The notes under the pieces: generated by a model | What the model was told of the DNA's origin: nothing | Seen by the model: the letters and a program-made list of their open reading frames with translations, nothing else | Database searches by the model: none | Shown here: one piece after another, positions 52,617-64,000 of the stretch | How positions within the stretch are numbered: position 1 is the first letter of the stretch | How the letters are laid out: the number at the start of each line of letters is the position of its first letter | Source of the DNA: Centroberyx gerrardi | Lineage: Eukaryota > Chordata > Actinopteri > Beryciformes > Berycidae | Reading direction: 5' to 3' | Assembly (NCBI RefSeq): GCF_048128805.1 | Contig: NC_136000.1 | Location: forward strand, 18,754,446 to 18,818,445 | Length of the DNA stretch: 64,000 nt | Made by a program: the position numbers and the translations under genes

Positions 52617-54375
52617 ACAGAGGAGAGACAGATGTATGGTATGTGCTGTTTGGATTCAGATTCTCCCATAATGTCACATCATTTCCATGAGGAAATCTAT
52701 GCTTCTGGCAGTGATTAGGTACACACAGACATTAACAGACACAGATTTTATATATTTTTTTTGTTTATTTCTTTCTTCAAGTTACAAGGGAAGCACATTT
52801 ATTCATTTTTTGCTTTTAAAAAATGGGGATATCTTGACTTGTATCCTGGACATAAGGGTTAAAAGACAACATAAACTTAAAAAAAAAAAACATTCAAACA
52901 AATTGTAGTAAATTATAGGCATCAAATATATGTGTCTCGTTAATAAAATAAAAATATAATACACTGATGAATCAAGATGATGACAGCCAACAAGGCTGGA
53001 CAGTGGTTGTTCTGTTTCTTGCAAATGACAAAACCCCAAAACAAAACGTCATGTTGTCCTTAGAACTACACTGATATTTATTTGGTTACCAAGGCTAATT
53101 ACAGCCATTTCAGCTAGGCAATTTAACTTTGAATACATATCTAACGTCATATCAACCAAATATGACATGCTATTTTCGCCATGTCAATTTTCAAATGAAG
53201 GTAAACACCCTCTCGCAAGACTTAAGTAACATCAGTTTGGAAATTTTCATGAAAGAGATCCTGATATCATCTTTTATTAATAAAAAAATAATAAAGGGAT
53301 TGAATCAATTTTGATTAAGCTCTATTTTTCTGCAAACAAGAAGAAATAGCCTCATTTGATGGCGATAAGAGTAAGGTAGGACTATAATTGTTCCTTACAG
53401 AAATAACACATAATACAAACTGATCTGCAATGGGACGGGCGCACGTTACAAACATGTAACAGGCTCCAAGCCGACACTATGACAGGTCAGTGCAGCATCA
53501 GGAAATTTAACAGTAAATTGTCACTGCTCTGGTAATGGCTGCTCTTTTCCAAACCCCCACTGTAACTGTTTCAAGGTAAAACAGTTCATGTACAGGTCGA
53601 GATACTGAAGAGATCTCTGTGTTTTTAAACTGTTCCCTGTGAAACGATTCACTCCTGTGCCACTGACAACACCGCGCCCAAATTATCTTGAGTTTGAACA
53701 AATCTGAGCTGCCGTCTTTAGGGTCTGACCTACTGAGGAACACTGTTCATTGGTCTACTCACTTAACCTGGGTGTAAACTCCAAGATGTCCCAAAGCACA
53801 ATCTTAACCCTAAATCCAGTCTGTGGGAGTTTTCATTTGTTTTTGAGACCTTAAATTATACTTATGCAGATCCAGTAGAACTTGGTCCTACCATTTTGGC
53901 AGCCACAGGCCATCAACAGCGTGAAAAAAAAGAAATGTTCTTATTAAAACAGTAACAAAGAATCGCTATGATGTTGAGTGGCTGAAACCAAGAGCACTTT
54001 TTGTATGACAACAAATATTTGTCGAAAGCAGTCAAGAGGCGGGCGCTCAGAGTCGAGGAGCTCGCCTGCACGCTGATGATAAAGATGGACACATTTGCAT
54101 AAGAAAGAGCAGGGGTGCGACGTGTCTTTGGAGGATTTGATTCAACAAAGTAAAGAGCCATCCCACAGACAAAGATGTAGAACTCTCCTCATCTTTACAG
54201 GACAATTCGTTTTTAAACTAGCGTGTTATATAAGTATTAAACCATACATTATGATAGGATTCACCACCCGCAAAAAACTAACTATCCCTACGCAAGTCAA
54301 ACACCTATTATAGTTTAACACAAGCAATAGGCAAAGTTAAGAAGTTCAACAATTCAACAAGGACCTGGATTATTG

Positions 54376-54512
54376 CCCCCCCGCCGCCCTCCAACGCCCC
54401 CCGCCCTCTTATGCCCCGCCCACCTCCCAGCTAGCCCCGCCCATCACCCTCCTACGTCCCGCCCGCCGCCCTCCTACGCCCCGCCCACCACAAACACCAA
54501 ACCCCGCCCATC
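54376..54512. repeat. GC-rich minisatellite with CCGCCC boxes
   Basis: Imperfect tandem units built from CCGCCCTCCTACGCCCCGCC, with variants such as CCGCCCTCTTATGCCCCGCC and CATCACCCTCCTACGTCCCG. It lies in the 3' flank of ube2h and carries several Sp1-like GC boxes. Confidence 0.7.
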
Positions 54513-54804
54513 GCAGCCCAGCCTGGGCTCCCAGCGGCCCCTGCACATAGGCTTCCTCCCCGTTTCTACAGCGTTAGCTCCACAAAGCCCTACACAACTT
54601 CACTTCTGTGTCATGCCACAATATATAAAGATACTCAGAGAATGACAAATACTTTCCTAAAACGGAGAGGAGGAGGAGGAGAGGGAGGAAATGGGTGCTG
54701 AGGAGGAGATGGATCGCTTTTGTGAGCCTCCTCTTCTGACATCTGCTGGGCATCAGGGGTCAGTACAACACGGGTGTCAATAGGCCACGACTCTCCCCTG
54801 TATT

Positions 54805-54809
54805 GCGCG

Positions 54810-54854
<45 letters not shown>
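54805..54854. repeat. (GC)n-(AC)n alternating purine-pyrimidine tract
   Basis: Seven GC units run straight into about 18 AC units, a good Z-DNA-forming sequence, in the 3' flank of ube2h. Confidence 0.9.
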
Positions 54855-54858
<4 letters not shown>

Positions 54859-55557
54859 AAACACACAAGTTCAAACACAGACACACATGCCGTGGCATTA
54901 TGTGGTGTGATTCGTCATGGTTGATGCGCTGGTTCATCTCCAAGGGGTGAAAGTGTTTCCGTAGCGGTTTTTAACTGAGGTGTGGCGGGTCAGCAGGTTT
55001 GCATACTGGCCCTCGGGCCTCACAGAGGGCAGTCCTGTCACACAGGTCATCTGCAGCCATACCAGTCTATACATGATATATAGATGACTGCGCTGTGGCC
55101 TGGGGGTCCTCGGAAGTGATGATTGTAACGGCAAACTTCCCAAGCCTTCACAAGGAAAAGGCGACAGCGTCAAAAATGAAAGCTGAGAATTAGAAATGGA
55201 AATCCACACTCTTTTGAAGTTGCGACCACCCAGAAATGGTGGATTGTCATCCTGCAAGCGTGCCTGAGGAAGCAATCAAACACTGAATACAGACCAAAAA
55301 AACAGATAAACATGTTACAATAGACGAGGTGGTGAGGTGTGGCTGTGGGACTAACTGGGGTATTGAGTGTAAACAGTCTGGCTCTGTCTCGATGCGGTAA
55401 CAACAGTCTGCCCAGCCTTTTCTCCATGGGACACCTCCTGCCCCGTCTCAGTCTGGACCGGCTGGGTTGTAAAGGTCAAGCAGAGGGAAAGCCCTGGCAG
55501 AAGATCATGGAAATGAATGATGCACTCCTTTCTGATCTCGGCAGGCTCTCGGGAAGA

Positions 55558-55575
55558 GGGGGGGGGGGGGGGGGG
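55558..55575. repeat. Run of 18 guanines
   Basis: An uninterrupted G run on the plus strand about 200 bases 3' of the ube2h stop. In the ube2h transcript it would be a C run. Its length may be a sequencing or assembly uncertainty. Confidence 0.85.
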
Positions 55576-55770
55576 TCAGGTCAAGTAATAATCAATTCCT
55601 AAATAAGAGTAATATTCTGCAGTATCACACCGCAGATCCTTGTGTAGCAATAAAAATCCTCGTGTTGTAAAAAAAGTGTCTTGTTTAAATATGAATATAG
55701 TACTGAGTTTCTGCTCTTTAGGAAATGCCGCAGTCTGTTGTGGGGTGGAGGGGACAGGAGCTGCCCTTCA

Positions 55771-58700
55771 CTACAACTCCATGTCCTGAGCCTCGTCCTC
55801 CGAAAAGTCTGACATGGAGCTCTCAGAGGAGGAGTCGCCCGCTCCATCCTCCTGTTCCTTTAGAGCCTCCTCTGTGGCGTACTTCTGGATGTACTCTGTG
55901 GCGGAGAGAGAGGGAGGGAGAAAAGACGGACGATTTAGTCAAAGTGACCTCCACAGCAACAGCAACATGGCTTCACAACTCCACCGCTTTCCAACATCAA
56001 GAGACAAATTCAGGTCAGATCATTTTTAGCTTAATTAGCTAGCTGCTTGCAAAACCACAAATGCACTGAACTTGTTTTATATTCATACAATACAGAAACA
56101 TTAGGAAAACCAGGGCTACTCTACATTAAACATATAAATGCTTTTTTTCCTGTCTTGTTCTTCCATTTGCCAATCAGCTTGTCAGGGTAAGAAACAGGAA
56201 TGGCACCTTTGATCTTGTGTTTGTAGTCCTCCGGCCGATGCAGGTACATGGCAGCCGCATCTCCGTTCAGAGGGTCGATGGGATTGGGGTACGCCAGCAG
56301 CTGGGGGAGGAACGACTCGAAGATGTTGGTGAGGTCTGGTGGGGGTGGAGAGAGAAACTTAGTTAGTACAGTGAGTAAGCTAGCTCATCATATGAAACAT
56401 CACTTGTTATTCATTATTCCACAGTCTCGTTGTACCATGTGCAGTACAACATCAACCACTAGAGGTCTCTCTTGTAATTTTATGGTTGTAATTTCTGTTC
56501 AGGTGTAAAGACCTTAGCACTTAAAAGTGGGACTTAAGAAAGAGCAGTAGCAGCTAGATTGGTCTCAAACAGAAGACAATTTCAAATAAGCGCTAGAAAG
56601 TGTGTCACATTTCAGAAACTAAATGCTGGTCTCCAATCACTGTATCACTGTATCAAACAAACAACTGCCAGTGATCATTTGTTTTTAAAAAGAGCAAATA
56701 TTGAAAATATATCCCAGAAACAAATGGGTGTCTATCCACAGCCAGCAGTCTATCTGGTGCCAGTAGACGAGAGAACCATGCTGCTTATGCACATTTGACA
56801 GACAAGCTAGCATCATGACACCAAGAAATTTTGACATTAAATTAACGCTGACATCTGATAAACTATGTAGAATAAAACTTAGGAGACATAGACCACGTAT
56901 TTATTTTGGTACAGATCTAAACTATAATGGTAGCCAGGTTGTCTGTAGACACTCAGACTATTAATGGAAGCAAACTTCAATGACAGAATCAAAAGGATCA
57001 CACCATGAGATGTCCTTATCTAGCCTATAACCTCGATACAGGTAGGCCTTGAATATCATGGACACAAATTACCAGATTTTTTCAGATTTTGGTTAAAAGC
57101 CACTACCTTTGATGTATCTCTGGGCAGCTTGTGATTAAAAGAATGTTTTCCAAGGCATGCTCAAAGTCTTTGGGACATTCTGAAGATCTTAGGACCATTT
57201 TGGGCTATTTTTGTGTGTCTAAAAATGCCATCAACTGCAGCTGAGGATGCCCTCTCTGGTCTATCAGCCTCAAACAACTTCAGACACAAGTACAAGATTT
57301 TTCCAGGGATGAGCAATAATGAAACGTACACGTTCAAACTCACTATGTTCAATATCAGAACTGGCGAGCCTTCTGTAAAAGCCTAAACTTCTAATATCCA
57401 CAATGCGGTTTCCAAACCAGCCACAATATACCAGGTCACTGAAATCTGACCTTGCCATGTTTTTCCACAAAATCTGAATTAGATCTAAAATGCCTGAAAT
57501 GTCACAAAGCTCACATCACCGATGTGTGGTAACATACCTTAACAGACAGTACTTATAACTTACATCCACTCAGCAAGGCTGTTAGTCATAAGAGCTAAAG
57601 ATTATTATCTGTATGACTGAAGCACTCGTCACACTGGTGTCACACCACCCCCACCATATGCAGATACTTATCAGGGTGTTTTCACCTACAGTCGTCTTAA
57701 AAACAAACCAAGCTGTGAAAGGAAGACGAAGAGTAAACACACTTAGTTATCTAGGAATTCTCATCTCATCTGTCTTTCAAGCACTTTCTCTGGCTTTCTT
57801 CAGCTTTGATGCAATTTCACACCACTCTTCATTCACACCAATATCTTTCTTTAAAACACAGATCCTTTAAAATGTATAACACATAAAACAAACTGGCAAT
57901 TTCAAACAAGTCTATCAGGTACACCACATGCATTTTATGCCATGATATCATGGTGAGATAACTGCCAATATGTCTGGCAGCTTGCACGTTCATTTCATCA
58001 AAGATCAACTGTCCATAGCAAACCCTAGTAGGAATGGCAGCACTAGGTGCTCAGAATGCAAAAATAAAAAGAGCCAACATCCAGACTCAAATGCAAACCA
58101 AACTCCTGGAAGTTTTGGTTTGTTTCAGAAAAGTTTTAAGTTCATTTGGAATATTCGCATGGGTCCAAAAATGTCAAGTAATCTCTTAGTTCACTTGAAC
58201 AACTGAAACAGACAAAGTGAGAAAAATCCCCTCCAGCTGAGTGCGGGCGCTACATTCTGTTAAGTGACCTTACAGCCTCTGGGCTTCTTATGTATCAGTG
58301 CTCAGGGCACGACCTCGATACCCGTGGCAGTTATCACTAAAGTGTAAGAGGATTAGACCTAGACGCTCTCCCTGAAGGTGCACTGTAGAGGTATGTGCTA
58401 CAGTACTCGCTTTGTGTTTTTTCATTACTGTCAGTCAGTTCAAGTGACCGGTGAAAGTATGAAAGGCCATGAGTGAGTGCTGTAGCCGTTACTTACCGTA
58501 GAGTGCTGTCCACGTCTGGTTGATGACATCTAAACACACAGTTCCTGACCTGAGAAAAGACAAAACACTGTTATGGCAGGGTGAGGACCTGGTTTGTCGT
58601 TTGTCGAGGCAGAGGAGGGAACAAAGCTTTGGTTGAAGTGAGGAAGGAAAAACACTGGCTTTTCCTTCATAACATGAATCATTTCCTAACGCCAAACAGA

Positions 58701-61058
58701 CGGCGATGCGCTTCAGGCAACACCATTTGCAATTATGAAAATGTTTGTATGCAGCCCTCAGGTTGTTGAGGGCTGCATACAGCTGAATGTGCTCTTAGTC
58801 AACTTGCCTGGTTAAATAATAAAGAAAGTTCATTATTCATGCAAACATGGCTGATAACCAAAATAGGCCTACTTACGCTTCATCAATGTTGGGATGAAAT
58901 ATTTTATTCATGAATCCTGTAAAAAAAAAGAAGCAGATTTTAATAACTACAGTATCTGCTGTTCAATAATCAGGTTTGGTGGGGGGGAGATATAAGTAAT
59001 AATAATGGTGGACAAAGAGAATTTCAAGGCTTCATGTTTCATTAATTATGCAGATACAACACAGCACTCCAACAAATATTTCATACCTATTGATGGTGAT
59101 TTGAAGGGGTATTTATCTGGTAGGTCGACTCGAACCTTCCACACACCTCCCTCATAAGGCGCTGAAAGAAAAACCTTGGATCAAGATCCTTTCCAAAAAA
59201 CAAAACAAAAGAACACTCCCAAACTAAAATAGCACCAAACAAACCAACATTACCCAGGATGGTAGACTGAATGTTTCTTCAACTATTTTAAGACACAAAG
59301 AACACTGGTGCCAAATTTGGGGAAATCAATGTGAAAATGAATAAACTTCATGAGGCTCTTACTTCCAGGTGGTCCGTGGAACTTGACAACAAACTCATTG
59401 AGTCCACTAAGGATGGTGACCTCATGCTTGCTCTCGATGCTGACCTCTGGTCAAGGAAAAGGCACAGCCAAAAACAAGCCGTGATACGAGTGGCAGAGAG
59501 TTAAATTAACAACAAACACATTATTTTCAACAAACAGAAGAACAAATCAAAAATAGACTGGGATCCAAAAAATGGACTGCAATGTCCAAATCTTAAGTTA
59601 GCCAAACTCTCCATCTCTCTCTCTGAACCTGAGCAGAGGTCGATCATGGGATCAATAACATGAGCCATGGCAGTGAGATCAATAATGCAGTGACCACCAG
59701 CAGACAAGCTCTGCCAACAGACAACAGCTCAACTTACCACCAGCCAACTTCACATCAACTTCAGATATAAAATTATATAAGATAAGATAAGACTGATAGC
59801 TAACAATCAAAGACACAACTTTTCCCATTTCAGAGGATATTAATGGCCTATACTCCCACTGTACTTTTCAGTTTGAGAAAAAAATCAATCTTCCTACTCA
59901 GGGCAGATAACATCATGAAAGTGCTTTGTGTGATGAGTTAATAACAAATGTATCACGACTCCCAATAAACACACTCAAAAACGAAAGCTACGGGCTCTAT
60001 CACCTTTAACATACATTTGTCACGAGTTATGCCACTAGTTGCTGTACAACAAACATAATGAGGCTCAGTGTATTCAGCAAAAGCGAACTGGCTTCACAAA
60101 GCTGGAGGTTGAAGTCAGATGCAAGAGACTGAACTTTCCTCTGTCTTGCAGTGAACACGCAGCTTGATGAGGTGGAAGGTGGCTCATGTGGGGAGGATGT
60201 GTCAAAATCACAGAGTGTGGTGACAGCAAGAGACACAAGACTGTGTTGAGTGTCTGACAACAACACAGAGAGTCCAGCTTACGCATCAATGACTGTGCAA
60301 TTCTTACACAATGACAGAGGAGGGGGTAAGGCTTAGGGGTAGGAAAAAAAAAAACACAAAACCACACAAGCAACTGTTACTCTCCGTTTCATCACCCTGT
60401 CATACATCTCTCTGTCATCTCTCTTCCAGTAAACTAACCAAGGTGACATAAGGATGTCAATTTAGCCAAACTGCAAGAACACAAAAAATTGAGCTAAATA
60501 ACATAACTATTAGCAGGCAAAATAACTGTAGACATCTACTGGATAAGAAGTGAGCTTAAAAAGCTTACAGTCACTGAATAGAAAAAAGGTTTGCAAACCA
60601 CTGACCAAGAAGAGAGGGCAGCTCTAAATGTGATCTACAGCAATGGGCCCTATAAATAAAACCTGTTATAGACGTAGAGTTACACAGTGAAAATGTGCAT
60701 CTCTCTCATGCCTTTCCCCAAGGGTTACCAAAAGCCCGATGGCACACACTCACTCAGAGTAATGTAACCACACAAAGGAAAACATTTATTTTGTTAAAAC
60801 CTCACATGGCACTGCAATTTCTCAACATTACAGTTTAGATTAAGCTGTGCTTTGCCAGGACAAATTTGCAGGTTCATTTTTTACCTACTCGCCTACCTTA
60901 CATCACATTGCCAAGACACTGAGCTCAGTGACTAACTGTACCATCTGTGCAAGTAAAATTCCACTTTTTAAGTGTCAGAAAATTTGAAATCTCCTGGCCT
61001 AGACCATAAGGCTACACTTTTTGTCTAGCCCCATGTGCAGGTGTTGGGCATACATTAA

Positions 61059-61118
<60 letters not shown>

Positions 61119-63258
61119 GTAGAGACAGAAAGAGAATCTGTTCCCAGAAATCTCAGCTGTGGCAGCAGGCCAGACAGCCTCAGTTGCCTGTGGAGTATTG
61201 GAGCTTCTCTTCTGCTCCTACAGTCACCTACAAGGCCCCAGTCTCTCATGCTGCGCTCTTTGACAGTGGTTCAAATCTAGCCTTTTTGATTTAAAGCCAT
61301 AGTCCGCTACTGTACTATGGCACCCGCTGTTTAAACACAGTTGCTGCACTGCTGGCTTTGTTAATGCTTTGATGCACTGGATTAAAGGCATTTTTTATTT
61401 TCAAACTGATTGAGCTTTGGATACAGCGAGTTTAAATTTGAGTTTTATGTGATCTGAGTCTGGTTTGCAACGAAGTAAAGCAATAATTTGAGCTGTGAGG
61501 TGTTATTTAAGTAAACACACTAAGTATAAGACAAACTCTCCAAGAATCTTTGAGACTTTACTAATTAAGTCTGGATTTGGCTTTAAACTAAACTGCATAT
61601 TAGTCTGCCTTTTGTTCACTATTATCACTTGAAATGAGAGAGATAGAAAAATATACTAAGCCTTAGTATTTACCTGAATCATTTTGGGAAATTTGGCAAC
61701 GTGTAAAACTTGCTCAAAATGCGTCTCTCACACACTAGAAAAGCACTCAGATAAACAGACACAATCTATAAGTCATGTATAACTATATACTATCTCTTGT
61801 ATTACACCACTCTTGGGAAGATAAAGACTCTAGCTGTGTTGAGGTGAATACGCAACACGGACACCCACACTTTATAAGGCTTCAGTATATAACCCTAATG
61901 GGCCTGGGACTGCCTGGATGTCCCCAACCCCCATCCGCTGCATGTGCATCGTACAGCACGTTTGTTGCTCCTCGATCAGCTGTCTCTTAAGTCCCGCCCT
62001 CTACCATTTTCCGGATGGTAACAGGCTGACCAATCAGAGAGCAAGCTCTAGCTGCAGGACAAAAACAAAACAATTCAGCTCACGCTGTCAGAACCTTTCA
62101 TGCAAACTTCAGCAGATAAAAATATTTTGCAGTAACATGGAAGCATAACATTTGAAGACTACTTATTATAAGTCGAGTACACCGGTAAATTGTATCAAGA
62201 ATTCAAACATAACATCACGTAACGTTACCATTCAAATACAGTAACGTTAGATAAAGGATTGGAAAAGCAAAATGTAATTTTCATTCGTTTTTTCTTCTCA
62301 CAATTGTTAAACTCGAATAATATTAGCTAACGTTACATCTTTTTTTTATAACTATACCTTGTGGAATAACACAATAACTGACAGTTTATTTTTTCCATCT
62401 TCAATTTGCAAGCTATTTTGTAATTTTCCAACGACTCAAAAGACGATAAACAGGTCAAAGCTTAGCATATCTGTTCTCTAATTAACGTACCTATCGACTT
62501 TGCACTTCATTTGACAAAGAGTGTCTCTAAAACCATCTAAGACTTTATTCTCTACTCTTGATAGTACATAGACCTTATTTACTCAGGTGGAAATGGTGTC
62601 TCAGAATCAATACCATTTTTGGTAAAACCTCACCTTTCCAAACCAACGTTATCAAAATAAACAAGACACTAGCTAATCCTTTGCATTGTGTGTAACGTTA
62701 CAACACCGGATAACATACGTTAGGTAACGAGCTAACTTAACGTTAGCTGGCTAACGCTAACAATGTTTGAAGCCAACAGAGTTAATAGCCAATGTTATAT
62801 TGCGACAGATTCCGTAATTATCAACTGATGCGAGCAAGTGTCTGTTTGCTATTGTACTAGCTAGCTAACGCTGGTTAGCAGGCTAGTAATAGAGTTCGCC
62901 AAAATAAATGGGTAGCTAGCTAGCCAACCAGCTAAATAGTTAGCTAGCTAACGTAAGTCAACCGCAGAATCTATACAGACGGTGCTAGTGCCCATCATCA
63001 TCACCATCAAAATGTTTTCACACTTTTGACAAAATCTATCAGTCTCACACAGCTAGCAACCGATATAATGTACATCCAGTGTACTGTAGTTAACAATAAC
63101 AAACGTTGTAATCAACATCAGCGAGATGACAGTAGTTATAAAACGAGGAGAAAACAAGACGGTCGTCTCATTAAAGCTGTGTTGTTTATGTTCTGAAAAG
63201 GATACAGTTTCACCACGTCGGTATCCATTCGCCTCTTGCCCGGACTTGGAGACGACAT
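55771..63258 (-). CDS. ube2h: Ubiquitin-conjugating enzyme E2 H, 7 coding exons
   Basis: E2 enzyme that takes ubiquitin from E1 and passes it to substrates. It is the relative of yeast Ubc8 and the partner of the CTLH/GID ligase. Exons in transcript order are 63258-63206, 59439-59363, 59161-59087, 58916-58877, 58549-58497, 56335-56207 and 55895-55771 (53+77+75+40+53+129+125 nt), giving 183 aa plus stop, the same length as human UBE2H. The N-terminus is [18 protein letters not shown]; the UBC fold contains HPNID and the catalytic Cys87 in [11 protein letters not shown]; the acidic Ser-rich tail is [21 protein letters not shown]. Differences from human are few (for example ILSG, FHGPPG, EDYKHK, EDGAG). 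The exon 2 acceptor is read as GAGGTCAG|CATCGAG; the AG seven bases upstream would break the frame. Intron 1 is about 3.8 kb. Confidence 0.95.
58747..58780. repeat. Perfect 14-bp hairpin in ube2h intron 4
   Basis: GTATGCAGCCCTCA, loop GGTTGT, then TGAGGGCTGCATAC. It lies between ube2h exons at 58497-58549 and 58877-58916 and is followed by a sequence ending CAACTTGCCTGGTTAAATAA, typical of fish repeats. Confidence 0.85.
61061..61116. repeat. (TG)n microsatellite in ube2h intron 1
   Basis: About 28 uninterrupted units. Confidence 0.95.
62024..62045. promoter_or_regulatory. CCAAT-box cluster inside ube2h intron 1
   Basis: CTGACCAATCAGAGAG is a near-perfect NF-Y/CCAAT site on the plus strand. 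Just upstream at about 61993-62015 lie a GC box (CCCGCCCTC) and an ETS-like CCGGAT. The group lies about 1.2 kb inside the first intron of ube2h and could be an internal promoter or enhancer. It is motif-based only. Confidence 0.3.
62210..62970. repeat. Cluster of TAACGTTA / GCTAGCTA palindromic words near ube2h exon 1
   Basis: GTAACGTTACC, GCTAACGTTAC, TTAACGTTAGCTGGCTAACG, AGCTAGCTAACGC and GGTAGCTAGCTAGCC occur in the 1 kb of intron 1 next to exon 1. The pattern matches that at 12555-13240. Confidence 0.6.
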
Positions 63259-64000
63259 TTTTGTATTCCTTTCAGAAGTGATCTAAAAATGCTGTGGTGA
63301 TCACCTTAACCTTTCAGCTTGAAAATACGACCCTCTTGTAAGATATCAGTAGCCTTTCCAGTTTGTCCATAAACAAAATCTTAGCTGTAACATCACCACT
63401 CTTTCTCTGCCTGCCCCTGTCTCTCTGGTGTCCTGTCCTGAAGAGCCTCTCTTTCTGCCAGTGACATCAACCTCCAGCGACGAGAGTACTGAGAGGAGGG
63501 GCTGAGGTATAGAAGTACACTTGGATAAATAAATACACCAGATTGACTGTTTATGAAAACCAATGCTGCATTGTTTCTGCTGAGCACGAATCCGACGCTT
63601 ACACAGATAATTCAAATGTAGCATTTTTCATTTCGTGAGGTTGTTAGGAGTGACTAGTGAAATTCTAGAACGTGTGTGTTACATCTAGAACGTTTATATC
63701 TATGCTTAATTCATCTTATGAAAGGTAAAAGCAAGTGTATAGGCCAAAGTTGTGGTCCTTTACAGCCGAATACGAGTAATTGCTGTAAGAGACAAATGGA
63801 ATAATCAATAGACATTATGTTTAGCCTATATAGTTCACATACATTTCAACCTAAAGTTGATGTGAGACCTACAATAACAGACCTATTAAGCTTCCAGATA
63901 GTGGTGTTGTGGTGACAACCAATTATATAGGCTAATAAAGTGCAGTAGTTCCCATGTAAATGTATTATGTATATGTTCTTTATATGTTCTATGTATGTAT
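63259..64000. other. ube2h 5' UTR and upstream region
   Basis: Upstream of the ube2h start codon on the minus strand. No TATA or CCAAT box is obvious in the first 300 bases; the start site is undetermined. The far end is AT-rich with no gene. Confidence 0.5.

Larger units (their letters stand above)
44011..55770. other. Gene-poor spacer before ube2h
   Basis: About 11.7 kb with microsatellites, SINE-like and foldback repeats and the GC-rich minisatellite. The right-hand part must include the ube2h 3' UTR, whose end is not evident. No exon of the genes that lie between AHCYL2 and UBE2H in mammals (for example NRF1) was recognised. Confidence 0.6.

Noticed and set aside
54373-54645. Proline-rich open frame of 90 codons
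   Set aside because: It is a reading of the GC-rich minisatellite, with no splice or start context that suggests a protein.

Overview
This window looks like chromosomal DNA of a ray-finned fish, probably an acanthomorph teleost. The evidence is vertebrate genes with intron-split coding regions, very many long (CA)n/(CT)n microsatellites, teleost-type interspersed repeats and foldback DNA elements. There is no prokaryotic or organellar signal. Gene names are assigned by reading reconstructed exons against family members I know; no database was searched.

Four protein-coding genes can be reconstructed exon by exon. (1) gnai1, minus strand, 13410 to 5884: 8 coding exons and 354 codons, with promoter-like motifs near 13.76-13.81 kb. 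(2) chrm2, a muscarinic M2-type acetylcholine receptor, plus strand, 25050 to 27457: three coding exons (491 aa), plus a probable 5' non-coding exon ending at 20836. (3) ahcyl2 (Long-IRBIT), plus strand, 31736 to 40042: a 16-exon common body that three alternative first coding exons can join in frame. (4) ube2h, minus strand, 63258 to 55771: 7 exons and 183 aa.

Layout: 0-5.8 kb is gnai1 3' flank with repeats. 5.9-13.4 kb is gnai1. 13.8-20.6 kb is the spacer between the head-to-head genes gnai1 and chrm2. 20.7-27.5 kb is chrm2. 27.5-31.7 kb is repeat-bearing spacer. 31.7-40.6 kb is ahcyl2. 41-55.7 kb is a gene-poor spacer with a 5'-truncated LINE, microsatellites and a GC-rich minisatellite. 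55.8-63.3 kb is ube2h.

Functional links: chrm2 encodes a receptor whose family signals through Gi, and its divergent neighbour encodes a Gi alpha subunit. ahcyl2 is a catalytically diverged adenosylhomocysteinase relative that regulates IP3 receptors and ion transporters. ube2h is the ubiquitin-conjugating enzyme that works with the CTLH/GID ligase. The ahcyl2-ube2h-chrm2 grouping resembles human 7q32-33.

I found no defence system, CRISPR array or other plainly new system. The most interesting observations are two introns inside the chrm2 coding region with near-duplicated splice-junction sequences, three nested copies of a repeat in one of those introns, the receptor/G-protein adjacency, the alternative ahcyl2 first exons, and clusters of palindromic TAACGTTA/GCTAGC motifs at promoter-proximal sites.
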